Below, piece by piece: positions 19,916-31,123 of a stretch of DNA of 64,000 nt (within the stretch, counting starts at the first letter, position 1; each line of letters starts with the position of its first letter). The DNA is taken from positions 2,852,001 through 2,916,000 of the forward strand of contig NZ_CP051516.1 in NCBI RefSeq assembly GCF_012689525.1. Direction: 5' to 3'. This DNA comes from Paraburkholderia aromaticivorans (GTDB lineage Bacteria; Pseudomonadota; Gammaproteobacteria; Burkholderiales; Burkholderiaceae). The position numbers and the translations under genes are program-made. The notes beneath the pieces were generated by a model. The model was not told where the DNA came from and made no database searches. It saw only the letters and a program-made list of their open reading frames with translations.

Positions 19916-20021
19916 GTGGTTTGGCATGCGCCAGGGTGGTTTGGCATGCGCCAGGGTGGTTTGGCTCGCGCCAGGGGCATATGGCTCGCGTCTGCGGCGG
20001 TACGGTCTACGGCGGTACGGT
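19916..20021. repeat. Tandem repeats upstream of tsaB: 20 bp x3, then a 12-base motif x2
   Basis: Three tandem 20-base units at 19916-19935, 19936-19955 and 19956-19975. The first two are identical (GTGGTTTGGCATGCGCCAGG) and the third differs at two positions. A degraded fourth follows. Then CGGCGGTACGGT occurs at 19995-20006 and 20010-20021, 15 bases apart. The array lies between the divergent tsaB and acyl-CoA-binding protein genes, 35 bases from the tsaB start. Confidence 0.9.
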
Positions 20022-20177
20022 TTGCGCCAAACTCGTTCGCCTCGCGCCCGAGGCTGTCCGTCTTGTGCCGGATCGCCGGCCGGCGTTTGGAATAAGCCCT
20101 CGGCCCCGCGGCGGCATCCAGTTGTTATGATCGTCAGCCGAGTTCAATCCCGATCCCGCCTGGCGGGCACAACGACA

Positions 20178-20447
20178 ATGACCGACATCGACACCCAGTT
20201 CACCCAAGCCCACGAAGACGTCCAGCAGTTGCCGGAGCGTCCGGGCAATCTCACCCTGCTGCGCCTCTACGCGCTCTACAAGCAGGCCACCCGCGGCGAC
20301 GTTCAGGGCGACAAACCTGGCTTCACCGATATCGTCGGCAAATACAAGTACGACGCGTGGGCGGCGCTCAAGGGAACCGCGCAGGACGCCGCGAAGCAGC
20401 AATACGTCGAACTCGTCGAATCGCTCAAGAGCGGCGCGTCGGCCTGA
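20178..20447 (+). CDS. Acyl-CoA-binding protein
   Basis: 89-residue ACBP, a four-helix protein that binds medium- and long-chain acyl-CoA esters in the cytoplasm. Family landmarks are LRLYALYKQATRGDVQGDKPG and KYKYDAWAALKGTAQDAAKQQYVE, in the expected spacing. The start ATG 20178 (MTDIDTQFTQAHEDVQ) gives the standard length; longer in-frame starts run into the repeat array. It is a single gene, divergent from tsaB. Confidence 0.95.
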   Translation: MTDIDTQFTQAHEDVQQLPERPGNLTLLRLYALYKQATRGDVQGDKPGFTDIVGKYKYDAWAALKGTAQDAAKQQYVELVESLKSGASA

Positions 20448-20967
20448 CTCGCCCCAGATCGACGCCGGGCGGCGTCAGGCGGCCGCTCCGGCCCCGCACC
20501 AGGCAGCGGCGAATCGGCCTGAACCACGCCGGCACGGCGATGGGCGGCCGGGGCAGCCGTCCATCGAGCCGCCCGAACAGTCACCCGGCACAAACTTTTC
20601 CGTTAGGAAAAGTCCTAATAGTGGCGCAGTGCAGCAAAAGGCTATACAATGCTGCCTGCGCTTCACTGCTTTGCCCGGCTTTCCTCTAGCGGCCTTTGCG
20701 GCGCAGCGCCTCGTAGCGTTTAGCTCCAATCCAGTTTAGAACCTGTCCCCTCCTGCCTAGCCCCCTACGGGCGATCATGTCCCAGGCTGGCGGCACGCCG
20801 TGTTGGCATGTCGCATCCGATACAGCTTCTAACGAAAAGCTCGCCTTCATTGTCGCGAGCTGCCCCCGTTTTTCGATTTGCTCGCTGCTTCTTTGCTCGC
20901 TGAATCCGACGACTTGGGTATGCCGATTGGCGCCGACGTTTTAATTCCCTGTGTACCAAGGATTCTC
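20448..20967 (+). other. Long leader region of the rhlE-type gene
   Basis: 520 bases without a gene. TTTTCC-GTTA-GGAAAA forms a small inverted repeat near 20596-20611, and a TACAAT hexamer lies at 20645-20650, with no clear -35. If that is the promoter, the helicase mRNA has a leader of about 310 bases. A clean AAGGA lies six bases before the helicase ATG. Confidence 0.4.
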
Positions 20968-22632
20968 ATGACTTCGAGCAATACCCCCAGCAGCCCGTTG
21001 AACGCCATCGCCGATCAAGCCCTCGGTCTCGCCGACGCTCCCGCACAAGCCGCAGCCATCGCTGCCGCTCCGGAAGCTGTTGCCGCAGAAGCCGCAGCGC
21101 CGACCGGCCCGTCGTTCGCGTCGCTCGGTCTCTCCGCGGATGTCGTCTCCGCGCTGACCGCCGCTGGTTATCAAAACCCGACTCCGGTTCAGCAACGCGC
21201 AATCCCCGCTGGCATCGCCGGCCGCGATCTGATGGTCTCGAGCCCGACCGGTTCGGGCAAGACCGCCGCGTTCATGCTGCCCGCCATCGAGCGTTTCTCG
21301 CAACTGCAAAAAGCACAAGCCAGCCAGCCGCGTGAACCGCGTCCGGCTGACGGCGCCCGCACGCGTCGTCCGCAACCGGTTGCCCGTCCGACCATGCTGG
21401 TTCTGACGCCGACCCGCGAACTCGCGATGCAGGTCACCACCGCCGCTGCCACGTACGGCAAGCACCTCAAGCGTCTGCGCACCGTCAGCATTCTGGGCGG
21501 CGTCGCTTATGGTCAACAACTGATGCTGCTGGCCAAGAACCCGGAAATCCTGGTTGCCACGCCGGGCCGTTTGATCGACCACCTGGAACGCGGCCGTATC
21601 GATCTGTCGCAACTGCAGATCCTCGTGCTCGACGAAGCCGACCGCATGCTCGACATGGGCTTCATCGAAGACATCGAAACGATCGTCGCCGCTACGCCGG
21701 CTACGCGTCAAACCATGCTGTTCTCGGCCACGCTCGACGGCAAGATCGGTTCGCTGACGGGCCGCCTGCTGAAGGATCCGGAACGGATCGAGATCGTTCA
21801 ACGTCTGGAACAGCGCACCAACATCGCGCAGACCGTCCATTACGTCGACGACCGCGATCACAAGGACCGTCTGCTCGACCATCTGCTGCGCGACGAAGGC
21901 CTCGACCAGGCTATCGTCTTCACGGCAACCAAGATGGACGCGGATCAACTGGCTGGCCGTCTGGCCGACGCTGGTTTCGAATCGGCTGCCCTGCACGGCG
22001 ATCTGCCGCAAGGCGCACGTAACCGCACGATCAAGGCCCTGCGCGAGCGTCGTGTGCGCGTGCTGGTCGCCACGGACGTCGCCGCTCGCGGTATCGACAT
22101 CCCGGGCATCACGCACGTGTTCAACTACGACCTGCCGAAGTTCGCCGAAGACTACGTGCACCGCATCGGCCGTACTGGCCGTGCTGGCCGCTCGGGTATC
22201 GCGGTGAGCCTCGTGCATCACGCGGAACAAGGCGCGTTGAAGCGCATCGAGCGCTTCGTGCGCACTCCGCTGCCGGTCAATGTCGTCGAAGGCTTCGAGC
22301 CGCGCAAGTCGGCTCCCTCGGGTAACGGCCGTCCGGGCTTTGGCGGCCGCGGCCGTCCGGGCGGTGGCAACGGCGGTGGCCGTCGCTTCGGTAGCGGTTC
22401 GGGCAAGCCGGCTGGTAACGGCGGCGGTGCGCGCAGCGGTAGCGGCAGCAGCAATGGCGGCGGCTGGGCCGGCAAGTCGGCCGGCGGTGGCTCGCGTGAA
22501 GGCGGCTTCGGCGGTGGTTCGCGTGAAGGCGGCTTCGGCGGCGGCTCGCGTGAAGGCTACGGCGGTTCGCGCGACGGCGGCTACGGCGCACGCCGCAGCG
22601 ACGGCCCGCGTACGGCGCGTCGCGGCAGCTAA
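20968..22632 (+). CDS. rhlE: DEAD-box ATP-dependent RNA helicase, RhlE type
   Basis: 554 residues. An Ala-rich N-terminal stretch (1-45) precedes the helicase core with the Q motif (FASLGLSADV...PTPVQQRAIP), motif I SPTGSGKTAAF, DEAD in LVLDEADRMLDMGF, SAT in LFSATLDGKI, and motif VI HRIGRTGRAGR. The last 110 residues are Gly/Arg/Ser-rich, with tandem SREGGFGGG copies typical of RNA-binding tails. It unwinds structured RNA in ribosome assembly or mRNA decay. Codon choice (GCT, CGT) differs from most neighbours and suggests high expression. The start has an AAGGA site; longer frames are rejected. Confidence 0.93.
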   Translation: MTSSNTPSSPLNAIADQALGLADAPAQAAAIAAAPEAVAAEAAAPTGPSFASLGLSADVVSALTAAGYQNPTPVQQRAIPAGIAGRDLMVSSPTGSGKTAAFMLPAIERFSQLQKAQASQPREPRPADGARTRRPQPVARPTMLVLTPTRELAMQVTTAAATYGKHLKRLRTVSILGGVAYGQQLMLLAKNPEILVATPGRLIDHLERGRIDLSQLQILVLDEADRMLDMGFIEDIETIVAATPATRQTMLFSATLDGKIGSLTGRLLKDPERIEIVQRLEQRTNIAQTVHYVDDRDHKDRLLDHLLRDEGLDQAIVFTATKMDADQLAGRLADAGFESAALHGDLPQGARNRTIKALRERRVRVLVATDVAARGIDIPGITHVFNYDLPKFAEDYVHRIGRTGRAGRSGIAVSLVHHAEQGALKRIERFVRTPLPVNVVEGFEPRKSAPSGNGRPGFGGRGRPGGGNGGGRRFGSGSGKPAGNGGGARSGSGSSNGGGWAGKSAGGGSREGGFGGGSREGGFGGGSREGYGGSRDGGYGARRSDGPRTARRGS

Positions 22633-23090
22633 GTACTGAACCGGGCGCACTCTGCTTCAGGGCTTCGGCCTCTTGCGGCGCCCGCGCAGTACTGCGCAGT
22701 CAGCTTGAAAAAAGACCCGGACGGCCACGCGCCGTTCGTCAGTCGGAAGAAACCGGTGCTCATGCGCCGGTTTTTTTTCGCCCGTATGTCGGCGCGCCCC
22801 AAATTTCACGATGTGGAAAATTTTTTTGCGTCGTAAAAAATCGTGCTGCACGGCACAAGACGGCCTGTTGCAAGATGGGAAAAGTCGTTTCTTAATGTGA
22901 AACGCACAATGTAATTCGTTGATTTTAAATACAAATAAATATTCCAAAAGGCCTTCTTGGCGACTATTGCGCAACCGCCGATTTGCCTAGACTCTTATAC
23001 AAGACTTCACGAAACGAAACGCCCCAACCGGCCAGCCGCTTCGCCGAAGACAGAGTCACTTATCCATTACAGGCAACCAAGGAGCACACC
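22633..23090 (+). other. Intergenic region between rhlE and aceA
   Basis: 458 bases. The first part holds the rhlE terminator (22751-22778). From about 22800 to 22960 the DNA is markedly AT-rich compared with the rest of the window, including several A and T tracts, and is the likely aceA promoter region. TTGCGCAA near 22966 is a small palindrome. No clear -35/-10 pair could be fixed. Confidence 0.45.
22751..22778 (+). terminator. Intrinsic terminator downstream of rhlE
   Basis: AACCGG (22751-22756) pairs with CCGGTT (22767-22772) around a ten-base loop, followed by an unbroken T-run to 22778. Confidence 0.75.
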
Positions 23091-24395
<1,305 letters not shown>

Positions 24396-24601
24396 GCAAC
24401 CGCGCGGTCTGATCGCTGGAACAAGGCAGATAGACGGTCGAAACGGCTCGGTCAAAGTGCCGCCGTCACAGGGAGGAGCAAGGCCGTCGGGGCGTGAGTC
24501 GTACCGCACTCGACGGCCGAAATCTCGCAGAGGAACTTGGGAGAGATCGCAGCAGCAGTGGAGAGAAAGCCAGCACAACGGATTGTGCGGCGAACACAGC
24601 G

Positions 24602-24632
24602 CGCGCCGGCCTCACCGCCGGCGCGTTTTTTT
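24602..24632 (+). terminator. Intrinsic terminator of the aceA transcript
   Basis: A perfect nine-base stem, CGCGCCGGC (24602-24610) with GCCGGCGCG (24617-24625), six-base loop, then seven T. It lies 207 bases after the aceA stop, just before the 3' end of the opposing usp gene. Confidence 0.88.
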
Positions 24633-24644
24633 CCGCCTGCGATT

Positions 24645-25079
24645 TCAGCGATACACGATCACCGGAATCTTCGTATGCGTGAGCACCCGCTGCGTTTCGC
24701 TGCCGATCAGCAGGCTGCCCAGACCGCGGCGGCCATGCGAAGCCATGAAGATCACATCGCAGCCGCCCTGCTCCGCCGCTTCGATGATGCCGAGATACGG
24801 CGCCGGATGCACACTGGTCCGGCTGTCGACCGTGACGCCGACACGGCGCGCCGCCATCTCCACCTCGCGCAGATGTACGCGCGCTTCGCGCTCGCTGCGC
24901 TGCAGGAATTCGGAGGGCGGTTCGACCACTACGTCGGAGAACGGCGAGTACGGGTATTGCGGCAGACACGCGTAGGCGGTGACGTGGGCATTGACGGCTT
25001 GCGCGAGATCGATGGCGCCGTCGATTGCCTTGCGTGACAGGTCAGAACCGTCGGTCGGAACCAGGATGTGCCTGAACAT
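24645..25079 (-). CDS. Universal stress protein, UspA family
   Basis: 144-residue single-domain Usp. The N-terminal FRHILVPTDGSDLS and C-terminal ATP-binding ASHGRRGLGSLLIGSETQRVLTHTKIPV carry the G-2x-G-9x-G(S/T) nucleotide motif, so it probably binds ATP. It is cytoplasmic. It converges on aceA, and its stop is 12 bases from the aceA terminator T-run. The stress condition is unknown. Confidence 0.92.
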   Translation of the reverse strand: MFRHILVPTDGSDLSRKAIDGAIDLAQAVNAHVTAYACLPQYPYSPFSDVVVEPPSEFLQRSEREARVHLREVEMAARRVGVTVDSRTSVHPAPYLGIIEAAEQGGCDVIFMASHGRRGLGSLLIGSETQRVLTHTKIPVIVYR

Positions 25080-25276
25080 GATGCCCTCCGTCGCCGGCTG
25101 CGCAGAGCGCGGCGTCAGCGTCCAACGAGGCTCGGCTTACAAGCCGCTTCAATCGATTGTAGGTCGCGGAATTGAGCGTATGAATCTGTTGAGGGTCTGT
25201 CCGCATATCGGAAACCCCCTGTTCGCGGCGACGCCATCAGCCGCGCACTTAGCGTCCGCATTTTAGCCCCCCGCAT

Positions 25277-26179
25277 CTAGCCCCAGTAGTCAGGGTGCCC
25301 ATACGTATGCTTGAGAAAGTCCAGAAACAGTCGCACTCGCAGCGGCAAGTGCCGACGCTGCGGAAACACCGCATGAATGCCGATGGGCGGCGCGGCGAAT
25401 TCGTCGAGCACGCTGACGAGCCGCCCGGCCGCGATGTCCGTGCCGACCTCCCACCAGGAGCGCCACGCGAGACCGTAGCCTTCGAGACACCATTCGTGCA
25501 GCACCGCGCCGTCCGAGCATTCCATCGTGCCGGACACCTTGATCGACACAACCTTGTCGCCCTGCTGGAACATCCAGCCGCGCTGCTGGTTGGCGCTCGC
25601 GCCGAGCGCGAGACAGTTGTGATGCGCGAGATCGGCGAGGCTGTGCGGCGCGCCGCGCCGGCTCAGATACGACGGCGACGCCACGCACACACGGCGGTTC
25701 TCGCCGAGCTTGAGCGACACCAGCGACGAATCCGGCAGTTCGCCCAGACGCACCGCACAGTCGAAACCCTCGTTGACCAGATCGACGAGGCGGTCGGACA
25801 GGTCGAGTGTGATCGACACATCCGGGTGCGCGACGGTGAAGGCCGGCACCAGCGGTGCGACGTGCCGGCGCCCGAAGCCTGCCGGCGCGGACAGCCGCAA
25901 ATGGCCGCTCGCCTTGACGCCGCCCGCCGACACGCTGGCTTCGGCGTTTTGCATCTCGTGGATGATGCGCTGGCAGTCTTCGAGGAAGGCCGAGCCTTCG
26001 AAGGTCAGCGTGATCTTGCGCGTGGTGCGCACCAGCAATTTGACGCCGAGACGCTCTTCGAGCGCGTCGATGCGGCGGCCGATGATAGCCGGCGCGACGC
26101 CTTCGGCCGACGCCGCGGCAGACAGACTGCCTTTGGCCGCGACGGTCACGAAAGTCTCGATCTGCTTGAAACGGTCCAT
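25277..26179 (-). CDS. LysR-family transcriptional regulator
   Basis: 300 residues. A winged helix-turn-helix (1-60: MDRFKQIETFVTVAAKGSLSA, then RRIDALEERLGVKLLVRTTR) is followed by a substrate-binding domain from about 90. The sequence is close to the group of LysR proteins that begin MDRFKQIETFV. It is divergent from the haloacid dehalogenase gene, 151 bases away. LysR proteins usually control the divergent neighbour, so the dehalogenase, and possibly aceB, are candidate targets. The effector is unknown. Confidence 0.9.
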   Translation of the reverse strand: MDRFKQIETFVTVAAKGSLSAAASAEGVAPAIIGRRIDALEERLGVKLLVRTTRKITLTFEGSAFLEDCQRIIHEMQNAEASVSAGGVKASGHLRLSAPAGFGRRHVAPLVPAFTVAHPDVSITLDLSDRLVDLVNEGFDCAVRLGELPDSSLVSLKLGENRRVCVASPSYLSRRGAPHSLADLAHHNCLALGASANQQRGWMFQQGDKVVSIKVSGTMECSDGAVLHEWCLEGYGLAWRSWWEVGTDIAAGRLVSVLDEFAAPPIGIHAVFPQRRHLPLRVRLFLDFLKHTYGHPDYWG

Positions 26180-26330
26180 GAGCGATGGGAGCCGCGTCTA
26201 GGCGGGAAAGTGGTCAGTGCGCGTCAGATTAGGTGGATGAAAGTAAAAGATCAAGTGATGTTTAGCCTCTTTTTTAGCGTCTGGCATCACTAATACAATC
26301 CATCCTGACCTCTGATAGGAGTGCACGGCA

Positions 26331-27140
26331 ATGTCGGCCACAACGACACTCTCCCCTAAAGCAGTGATTTTCGACGCCTACGGCACGCTTTTCGACGTGC
26401 ATTCGGTGATCGCTGCCGCGGAGCAGATGTTCCCCGGCCACGGCGACGCGCTTTCGCAGTTGTGGCGGCAAAAACAGATCGAATACACGCAGTTGCGCAC
26501 GCTCGCGGATTCCGCGGACGCACCCGGCGCGCATTACCGGCCGTTCTGGGACATCACGCTCGACGCGTTGCGCTTCGCCGCGAAAAAACTTCAGCTCACG
26601 CTGGGCCGCACGGCCGAGAAGCGTCTGATGGACGAATATGCGTGCCTGTCCGCTTTCCCTGATGCCGTGCCCGCGCTGCGCCAGTTGCGCGACGCGTCCT
26701 CGGCTGCGCACGCGGGCGGCGAACCGGCCCCGCGTCCACGCCTGGCGATTCTCTCGAACGGCAATCCGCAAATGCTCGACATCGCCGTGAAGAGCGCCGG
26801 CATGACGCGCCTGTTCGACCACGTTCTATCCGTCGACGCCGTACGCGCCTACAAACCCTCGCCCGCCGCTTACGCGCTCGGCACGCAAGCCTTCGACGCG
26901 GTGCCGCGCGAGATCGTCTTCGTGTCGTCGAACGGCTGGGACGTGGCGGGCGCGACGTGGTTCGGCTTCACCACTTTCTGGCTCAACCGGCAAAACGCCC
27001 CAGCCGAAGAACTGGGCGTCACGCCGCATGGCTCGGGCGGAGGCATGACCGATCTGCTCGCTTTTCTGAAGAACCCCGCGTCGTCCGGCCGCAGCAGCGG
27101 CTCAGGCGGCAGCCGTACGCGCCACAGCCCTGGCGCATGA
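26331..27140 (+). CDS. Haloacid dehalogenase type II (L-2-haloacid dehalogenase-like)
   Basis: 269-residue HAD protein. The nucleophile is D15 in [13 protein letters not shown], the exact form of L-2-haloacid dehalogenases. The other motifs are [17 protein letters not shown] and [15 protein letters not shown]. Family enzymes hydrolyse short L-2-haloacids to D-2-hydroxyacids. The tail after about 240 is Ser/Gly-rich and extends past the usual end. It is divergent from a LysR gene and 92 bases upstream of aceB, so it could share a transcript with malate synthase. Activity on other substrates cannot be excluded. Confidence 0.85.
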   Translation: MSATTTLSPKAVIFDAYGTLFDVHSVIAAAEQMFPGHGDALSQLWRQKQIEYTQLRTLADSADAPGAHYRPFWDITLDALRFAAKKLQLTLGRTAEKRLMDEYACLSAFPDAVPALRQLRDASSAAHAGGEPAPRPRLAILSNGNPQMLDIAVKSAGMTRLFDHVLSVDAVRAYKPSPAAYALGTQAFDAVPREIVFVSSNGWDVAGATWFGFTTFWLNRQNAPAEELGVTPHGSGGGMTDLLAFLKNPASSGRSSGSGGSRTRHSPGA

Positions 27141-27232
27141 CGGCTACCACCGGATCACGCGACGCTCATCAACACAACTCAACCGCATTTCAACATTTGC
27201 ATCTTTGCAATCTGACCGACCAAGGAGAAAAC

Positions 27233-28843
27233 ATGGCGAACCCGCAGTCATCGCATTCATCATCGCAACTGCCGCAGGGCATGGACATCACGGCTGAGAT
27301 CAAGCCGGGCTATGACGCGATTCTCACGCGCGAAGCGCTCGAACTCGTCGCCGCGCTGCATCGCACGTTCGAGCCGCGCCGCCAGCAGTTGTTGCAGGCG
27401 CGCGCGGAGCGCACGAAGCGTCTGGACGCCGGCGAGCGCCCCGACTTCCTCGCCGAAACGAAAAGCGTGCGTGAAGGCGACTGGACCATCGCCCCGCTGC
27501 CGCAGGACCTGCAATGCCGCCGCGTGGAAATCACCGGTCCGGTCGAGCGCAAGATGATCATCAACGCGCTGAATTCCGGCGCGGACTCGTACATGACCGA
27601 CTTCGAAGATTCGAACGCGCCGAGCTGGGACAACCAGATCACCGGCCATATCAATCTGAAGGACGCGGTGCGCCGCACGATTTCGCTGGAGCAGAACGGC
27701 AAGTCGTACACGCTGAACGACAAGGTCGCCACGCTGATCGTGCGTCCGCGCGGCTGGCATCTGGACGAGAAGCACGTGAAGGTGGACGGCAAGCGCGTGT
27801 CGGGCGGCATCTTCGACTTCGCGCTCTTCATGGTGCACAACGCGAAGGAACTGGTCGCGCGCGGCTCGGGCCCGTACTTCTATCTGCCGAAGATGGAAAG
27901 CCATCTCGAAGCGCGTCTGTGGAACGACATCTTCGTCGCCGCGCAGGAAGCCGTCGACGTGCCGCGCGGCACGATTCGCGCGACGGTGCTGATCGAAACG
28001 ATCGTCGCCGCCTTCGAAATGGACGAGATCCTGTACGAGCTGCGCGAACACAGCTCGGGCCTGAACGCCGGCCGCTGGGACTACATCTTCTCGGCGATCA
28101 AGAAGTTCAAGGCCAACCGCGACTTCTGTCTGGCCGACCGCTCGCAGATCACGATGACGTCGCCGTTCATGCGCGCCTACGCGCTGCTGTTGCTAAAGAC
28201 GTGCCATCGCCGCAATGCGCCGGCGATCGGCGGCATGAGTGCGCTGATTCCGATCAAGAACGATCCGGCCGCCAACGAAAAGGCAATGGGCGGCGTGCGC
28301 TCGGACAAGGCGCGCGATGCCGGCGACGGCTACGACGGCGGCTGGGTCGCGCATCCGGGCCTCGTGCCGATCGCGATGGAAGAGTTCGTCAAGGTGCTCG
28401 GCGACAAGCCGAACCAGATCGGCAAGCAACGCGACGACGTGCTCGTCACGGCCACCGACCTGACGGACTTCCGTCCGGAAGCGCCGATCACCGAAGGCGG
28501 TCTGCGCAACAACATCAACGTCGGCATTCATTACCTGGGCGCGTGGCTCGCCGGCAATGGCTGCGTGCCGATTCATAACCTGATGGAAGACGCGGCCACC
28601 GCGGAAATCTCGCGCTCGCAGGTATGGCAATGGATTCGCTCGCCGAAGGGCAAGCTCGACGACGGCCGCAAGGTGACGGCCGAACTGGTGCGCGAGTTGT
28701 CGGCGCAGGAACTCGAGAAGGTCAAGCAGGCCGTGGGCGGCGATACGAAGCCGTATGAGCGCGCCGCGCAGATCTTCGAAGAGATGTCGACGTCGGAGCA
28801 GTTCACCGACTTCCTCACGCTGCCGCTGTACGAGGAAATTTGA
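27233..28843 (+). CDS. aceB: Malate synthase A
   Basis: 536 residues, the AceB (not GlcB) class. It condenses glyoxylate with acetyl-CoA to malate, completing the glyoxylate shunt. Landmarks are [42 protein letters not shown], and the catalytic region [18 protein letters not shown] with [12 protein letters not shown]. The ATG at 27233 has AAGGAG nine bases upstream. It has a terminator downstream at 28991-29027. Confidence 0.97.
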   Translation: MANPQSSHSSSQLPQGMDITAEIKPGYDAILTREALELVAALHRTFEPRRQQLLQARAERTKRLDAGERPDFLAETKSVREGDWTIAPLPQDLQCRRVEITGPVERKMIINALNSGADSYMTDFEDSNAPSWDNQITGHINLKDAVRRTISLEQNGKSYTLNDKVATLIVRPRGWHLDEKHVKVDGKRVSGGIFDFALFMVHNAKELVARGSGPYFYLPKMESHLEARLWNDIFVAAQEAVDVPRGTIRATVLIETIVAAFEMDEILYELREHSSGLNAGRWDYIFSAIKKFKANRDFCLADRSQITMTSPFMRAYALLLLKTCHRRNAPAIGGMSALIPIKNDPAANEKAMGGVRSDKARDAGDGYDGGWVAHPGLVPIAMEEFVKVLGDKPNQIGKQRDDVLVTATDLTDFRPEAPITEGGLRNNINVGIHYLGAWLAGNGCVPIHNLMEDAATAEISRSQVWQWIRSPKGKLDDGRKVTAELVRELSAQELEKVKQAVGGDTKPYERAAQIFEEMSTSEQFTDFLTLPLYEEI

Positions 28844-28990
28844 GGCTGGCGTCAGGCCTCGTGGATGCATCGGGCGCGTTCATTCAGACGCACTCCGATG
28901 CATGGGTTACGGACGACGCAGTAACAAGCCCGCTTTCGCATGACACACCCGGCGCGAAAGCAGCTTGAGTCGCAAGGCTGACCGACCGGA

Positions 28991-29027
28991 CGGCCCGACA
29001 GGCGTATGCTTGCCGGGCCGTTTTTTT
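28991..29027 (+). terminator. Intrinsic terminator downstream of aceB
   Basis: CGGCCCG (28991-28997) pairs with CGGGCCG (29014-29020), with further GGC/GCC pairing inside, followed by seven T. Confidence 0.85.
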
Positions 29028-29049
29028 ATGTACCTGTCACGCGTTTTGG

Positions 29050-29451
29050 TCAGCGCGTGCTGCGGTACTCGATCCAGTCGCCCGATTTGATTTCGGGCAA
29101 GCCCTTCACCAGATTCGGCGCAACCGGATAAAAGCGGCAGTTCACGACATTGCCGTCGACCTTCACGATCACTTCGCGCGCGAGGAAACGATCCTCGACG
29201 CCCGGATAGACCGCCTCGATTTCGTCGAGCACGGCGACCAGTTCGTCGTCGATCTCGTAGACGTCGCCGATCACGTCGACGCCGGCTTCGTCGACCACGA
29301 GGCCCGGATACGAGCCGAAGTCGAATAGATGGCCACGGACTGTGGCCGTGCCGAGCAGATTGGGCGCGGCGATCTCGTTACGCGCCGCGGCATGGCGGAT
29401 GTCGTTCACCTCACCGGCGCGCAATGTGCCGTATACATAGACGGTCTGCAT
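29050..29451 (-). CDS. Gamma-glutamylcyclotransferase-like protein (AIG2/YtfP type)
   Basis: 133 residues. The N-terminal VYVYGTLRAGEVN is the substrate-binding YGTLR motif of the GGCT-like fold. The catalytic glutamate is probably in the VLDEIEAVYPG region. The family includes gamma-glutamylamine cyclotransferases and ChaC-like enzymes; the substrate of this branch is not known. It is followed on the same strand, 82 bases earlier in transcription order, by the rraA gene. Confidence 0.85.
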   Translation of the reverse strand: MQTVYVYGTLRAGEVNDIRHAAARNEIAAPNLLGTATVRGHLFDFGSYPGLVVDEAGVDVIGDVYEIDDELVAVLDEIEAVYPGVEDRFLAREVIVKVDGNVVNCRFYPVAPNLVKGLPEIKSGDWIEYRSTR

Positions 29452-29533
29452 CGTCGTTTGCTCTCCTTGAATTAGGGTTTGGGTGGCTTCTGTTTCTGGC
29501 TCTGTTCGAGCTTAAATGCGGCTGCGGTTCAGT

Positions 29534-30028
29534 TCAGTTCAGCGCCGCGCTCGCCACGAGCACGCCGTCGATATCCGCGTAGATCCATTCGCCGGGACGC
29601 ACCAGCGCGCCGGGCAATTGCACCGCCACGCCGCGTTCACCAGTGCCGAGCTTCTGGCCGCGCCGTGGTGAGGTCGTCAAAGCCGCAACGCCGACGTTCA
29701 CCTCGTTGAGTTCGAGCGCATCGCGCACGCAGCCGTTCAGGACGATGCCCGCCCAGCCGTTCTGTTCCGCGATCTGCGCGAGGTTGCCGCCGACCAGCGC
29801 GCAACGCAGGCTGCCGCCGCCGTCGATCACCAGCACACGGCCCGCGCCCTTCTCCTCGAGCGTGGCCCGCACGAGCGCGTTGTCCTCGAAGACCTTCAGC
29901 GTCACCGCTTCACCGCTGAAACACTCGGCCCGGCTGAACAGGTGGAAGACCGGCTCGAGCACGCGCAACGTGCCGAGCGCCAATTGATCCTCGTGCGCGT
30001 CGCACAAGTCCGCGGTAGCAAAGCTCAT
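29534..30028 (-). CDS. rraA: RraA family protein
   Basis: 164 residues from ATG 30028, the RraA length. Signatures are the N-terminal [12 protein letters not shown], the central [19 protein letters not shown], and [14 protein letters not shown]. In gammaproteobacteria RraA inhibits RNase E. Many homologues elsewhere are class II oxaloacetate/4-hydroxy-4-methyl-2-oxoglutarate aldolases, and G-G-N/R-D motifs of that fold are seen here, so either role is possible. It is divergent from the AraC gene. Confidence 0.88.
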   Translation of the reverse strand: MSFATADLCDAHEDQLALGTLRVLEPVFHLFSRAECFSGEAVTLKVFEDNALVRATLEEKGAGRVLVIDGGGSLRCALVGGNLAQIAEQNGWAGIVLNGCVRDALELNEVNVGVAALTTSPRRGQKLGTGERGVAVQLPGALVRPGEWIYADIDGVLVASAALN

Positions 30029-30206
30029 GGCGTTCTCCTCGGGTCCGGTAGTCTGGACATTATGCAACGCCCCGTCCCTTGCAACACCTACAATGAGAAG
30101 CCCGCGGCGGTTTGCCCGCCCGCACGGGGTTTTGCCTTGCGGCGCTTTCGGCGTACTTTGGGGAGCCCGCGTTGCCGGCGTTCCGTTATCGGGATCGATC
30201 TTCACC

Positions 30207-31106
30207 ATGACTTCGTCCGCCGACTCAAACCTGTCGAGCCTCGTACGCTTCGCCGATATCCCGCCCGAGTTCCAGCCGAACGAAACGCATCCGATCCGTG
30301 TGCGCTCGCGGCAGATGCCCTCGGGCTGGCGCATCGCGCGTCACACGCATGCATGGGCACAGGTGGCCTATGCGTCGCGCGGCGTGCTGCGGGTCGCGAC
30401 GACCGGCACGACGTGGATGGTGCCGCCCTCGCGGGCAATCTGGGTACCGCCGCACGTGACGCACGAAGTGGTCGCCGTCGAAGACGCGTTCCTGCGCACG
30501 CTCTACATCATCGAAAGCACCGTGCCGGCCGGCCTCGATACGCCACGCGTGGTCGAAGTCTCGGATCTGCTGCGCGAAGTGATTGCCGCGCTCGACACGC
30601 CGGGTATCTCGGCCACGCGTGAGCAGTTGCTGGGCGCCCTCGCGCTCGACGAACTGACTCGCTCAGAACCGCTGCCGCTCTCCGTGCCGATGCCTAACGA
30701 AAAGCGTCTGCGCGCGCTGTGCGAAGCGGTGATTGCGGACCCGACGCATGGCGAGTCGCTCGAACAATGGGCGTCCAGCGTGGGCGCGAGCACGCGCACC
30801 ATTGCGCGGCTGTTTCGTCAGGAATTGGGCGTGAGTTTCTCGCAATGGCGCCAGCAGGCGATTCTGGCGCGCGCGATTCCGCTATTGAGCCAGGGACGGC
30901 CGCTTTCGCATGTCGCATTGGAACTGGGCTATCAGAGTCAGAGCGCGTTTTCCGCGATGTTCCGCCGCGCGTTCGGCGAAAGTCCGCGCGCGTTTATCGA
31001 GCGCGGCTCGGAACATCGGGCGGGACATGGGGAGCACGTCGATACGGAACTGGACGACGAGACGGCGCGAGATCGCGCGGATGCAGAGAGCGATGCCGGG
31101 CGTTGA
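30207..31106 (+). CDS. AraC-family transcriptional regulator
   Basis: 299 residues from ATG 30207. An N-terminal cupin domain (about 30-110, with [23 protein letters not shown]) is followed by a double helix-turn-helix (about 175-270: [21 protein letters not shown], then [25 protein letters not shown]). It belongs to the cupin-type AraC group whose members control drug or metabolite exporters. The C-terminal 30 residues are acidic and low-complexity. It is divergent from rraA. A degenerate 14-bp tandem array begins about 20 bases after its stop. Confidence 0.9.
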   Translation: MTSSADSNLSSLVRFADIPPEFQPNETHPIRVRSRQMPSGWRIARHTHAWAQVAYASRGVLRVATTGTTWMVPPSRAIWVPPHVTHEVVAVEDAFLRTLYIIESTVPAGLDTPRVVEVSDLLREVIAALDTPGISATREQLLGALALDELTRSEPLPLSVPMPNEKRLRALCEAVIADPTHGESLEQWASSVGASTRTIARLFRQELGVSFSQWRQQAILARAIPLLSQGRPLSHVALELGYQSQSAFSAMFRRAFGESPRAFIERGSEHRAGHGEHVDTELDDETARDRADAESDAGR

Positions 31107-31123
31107 GTGAGCGTGTAAAACCG

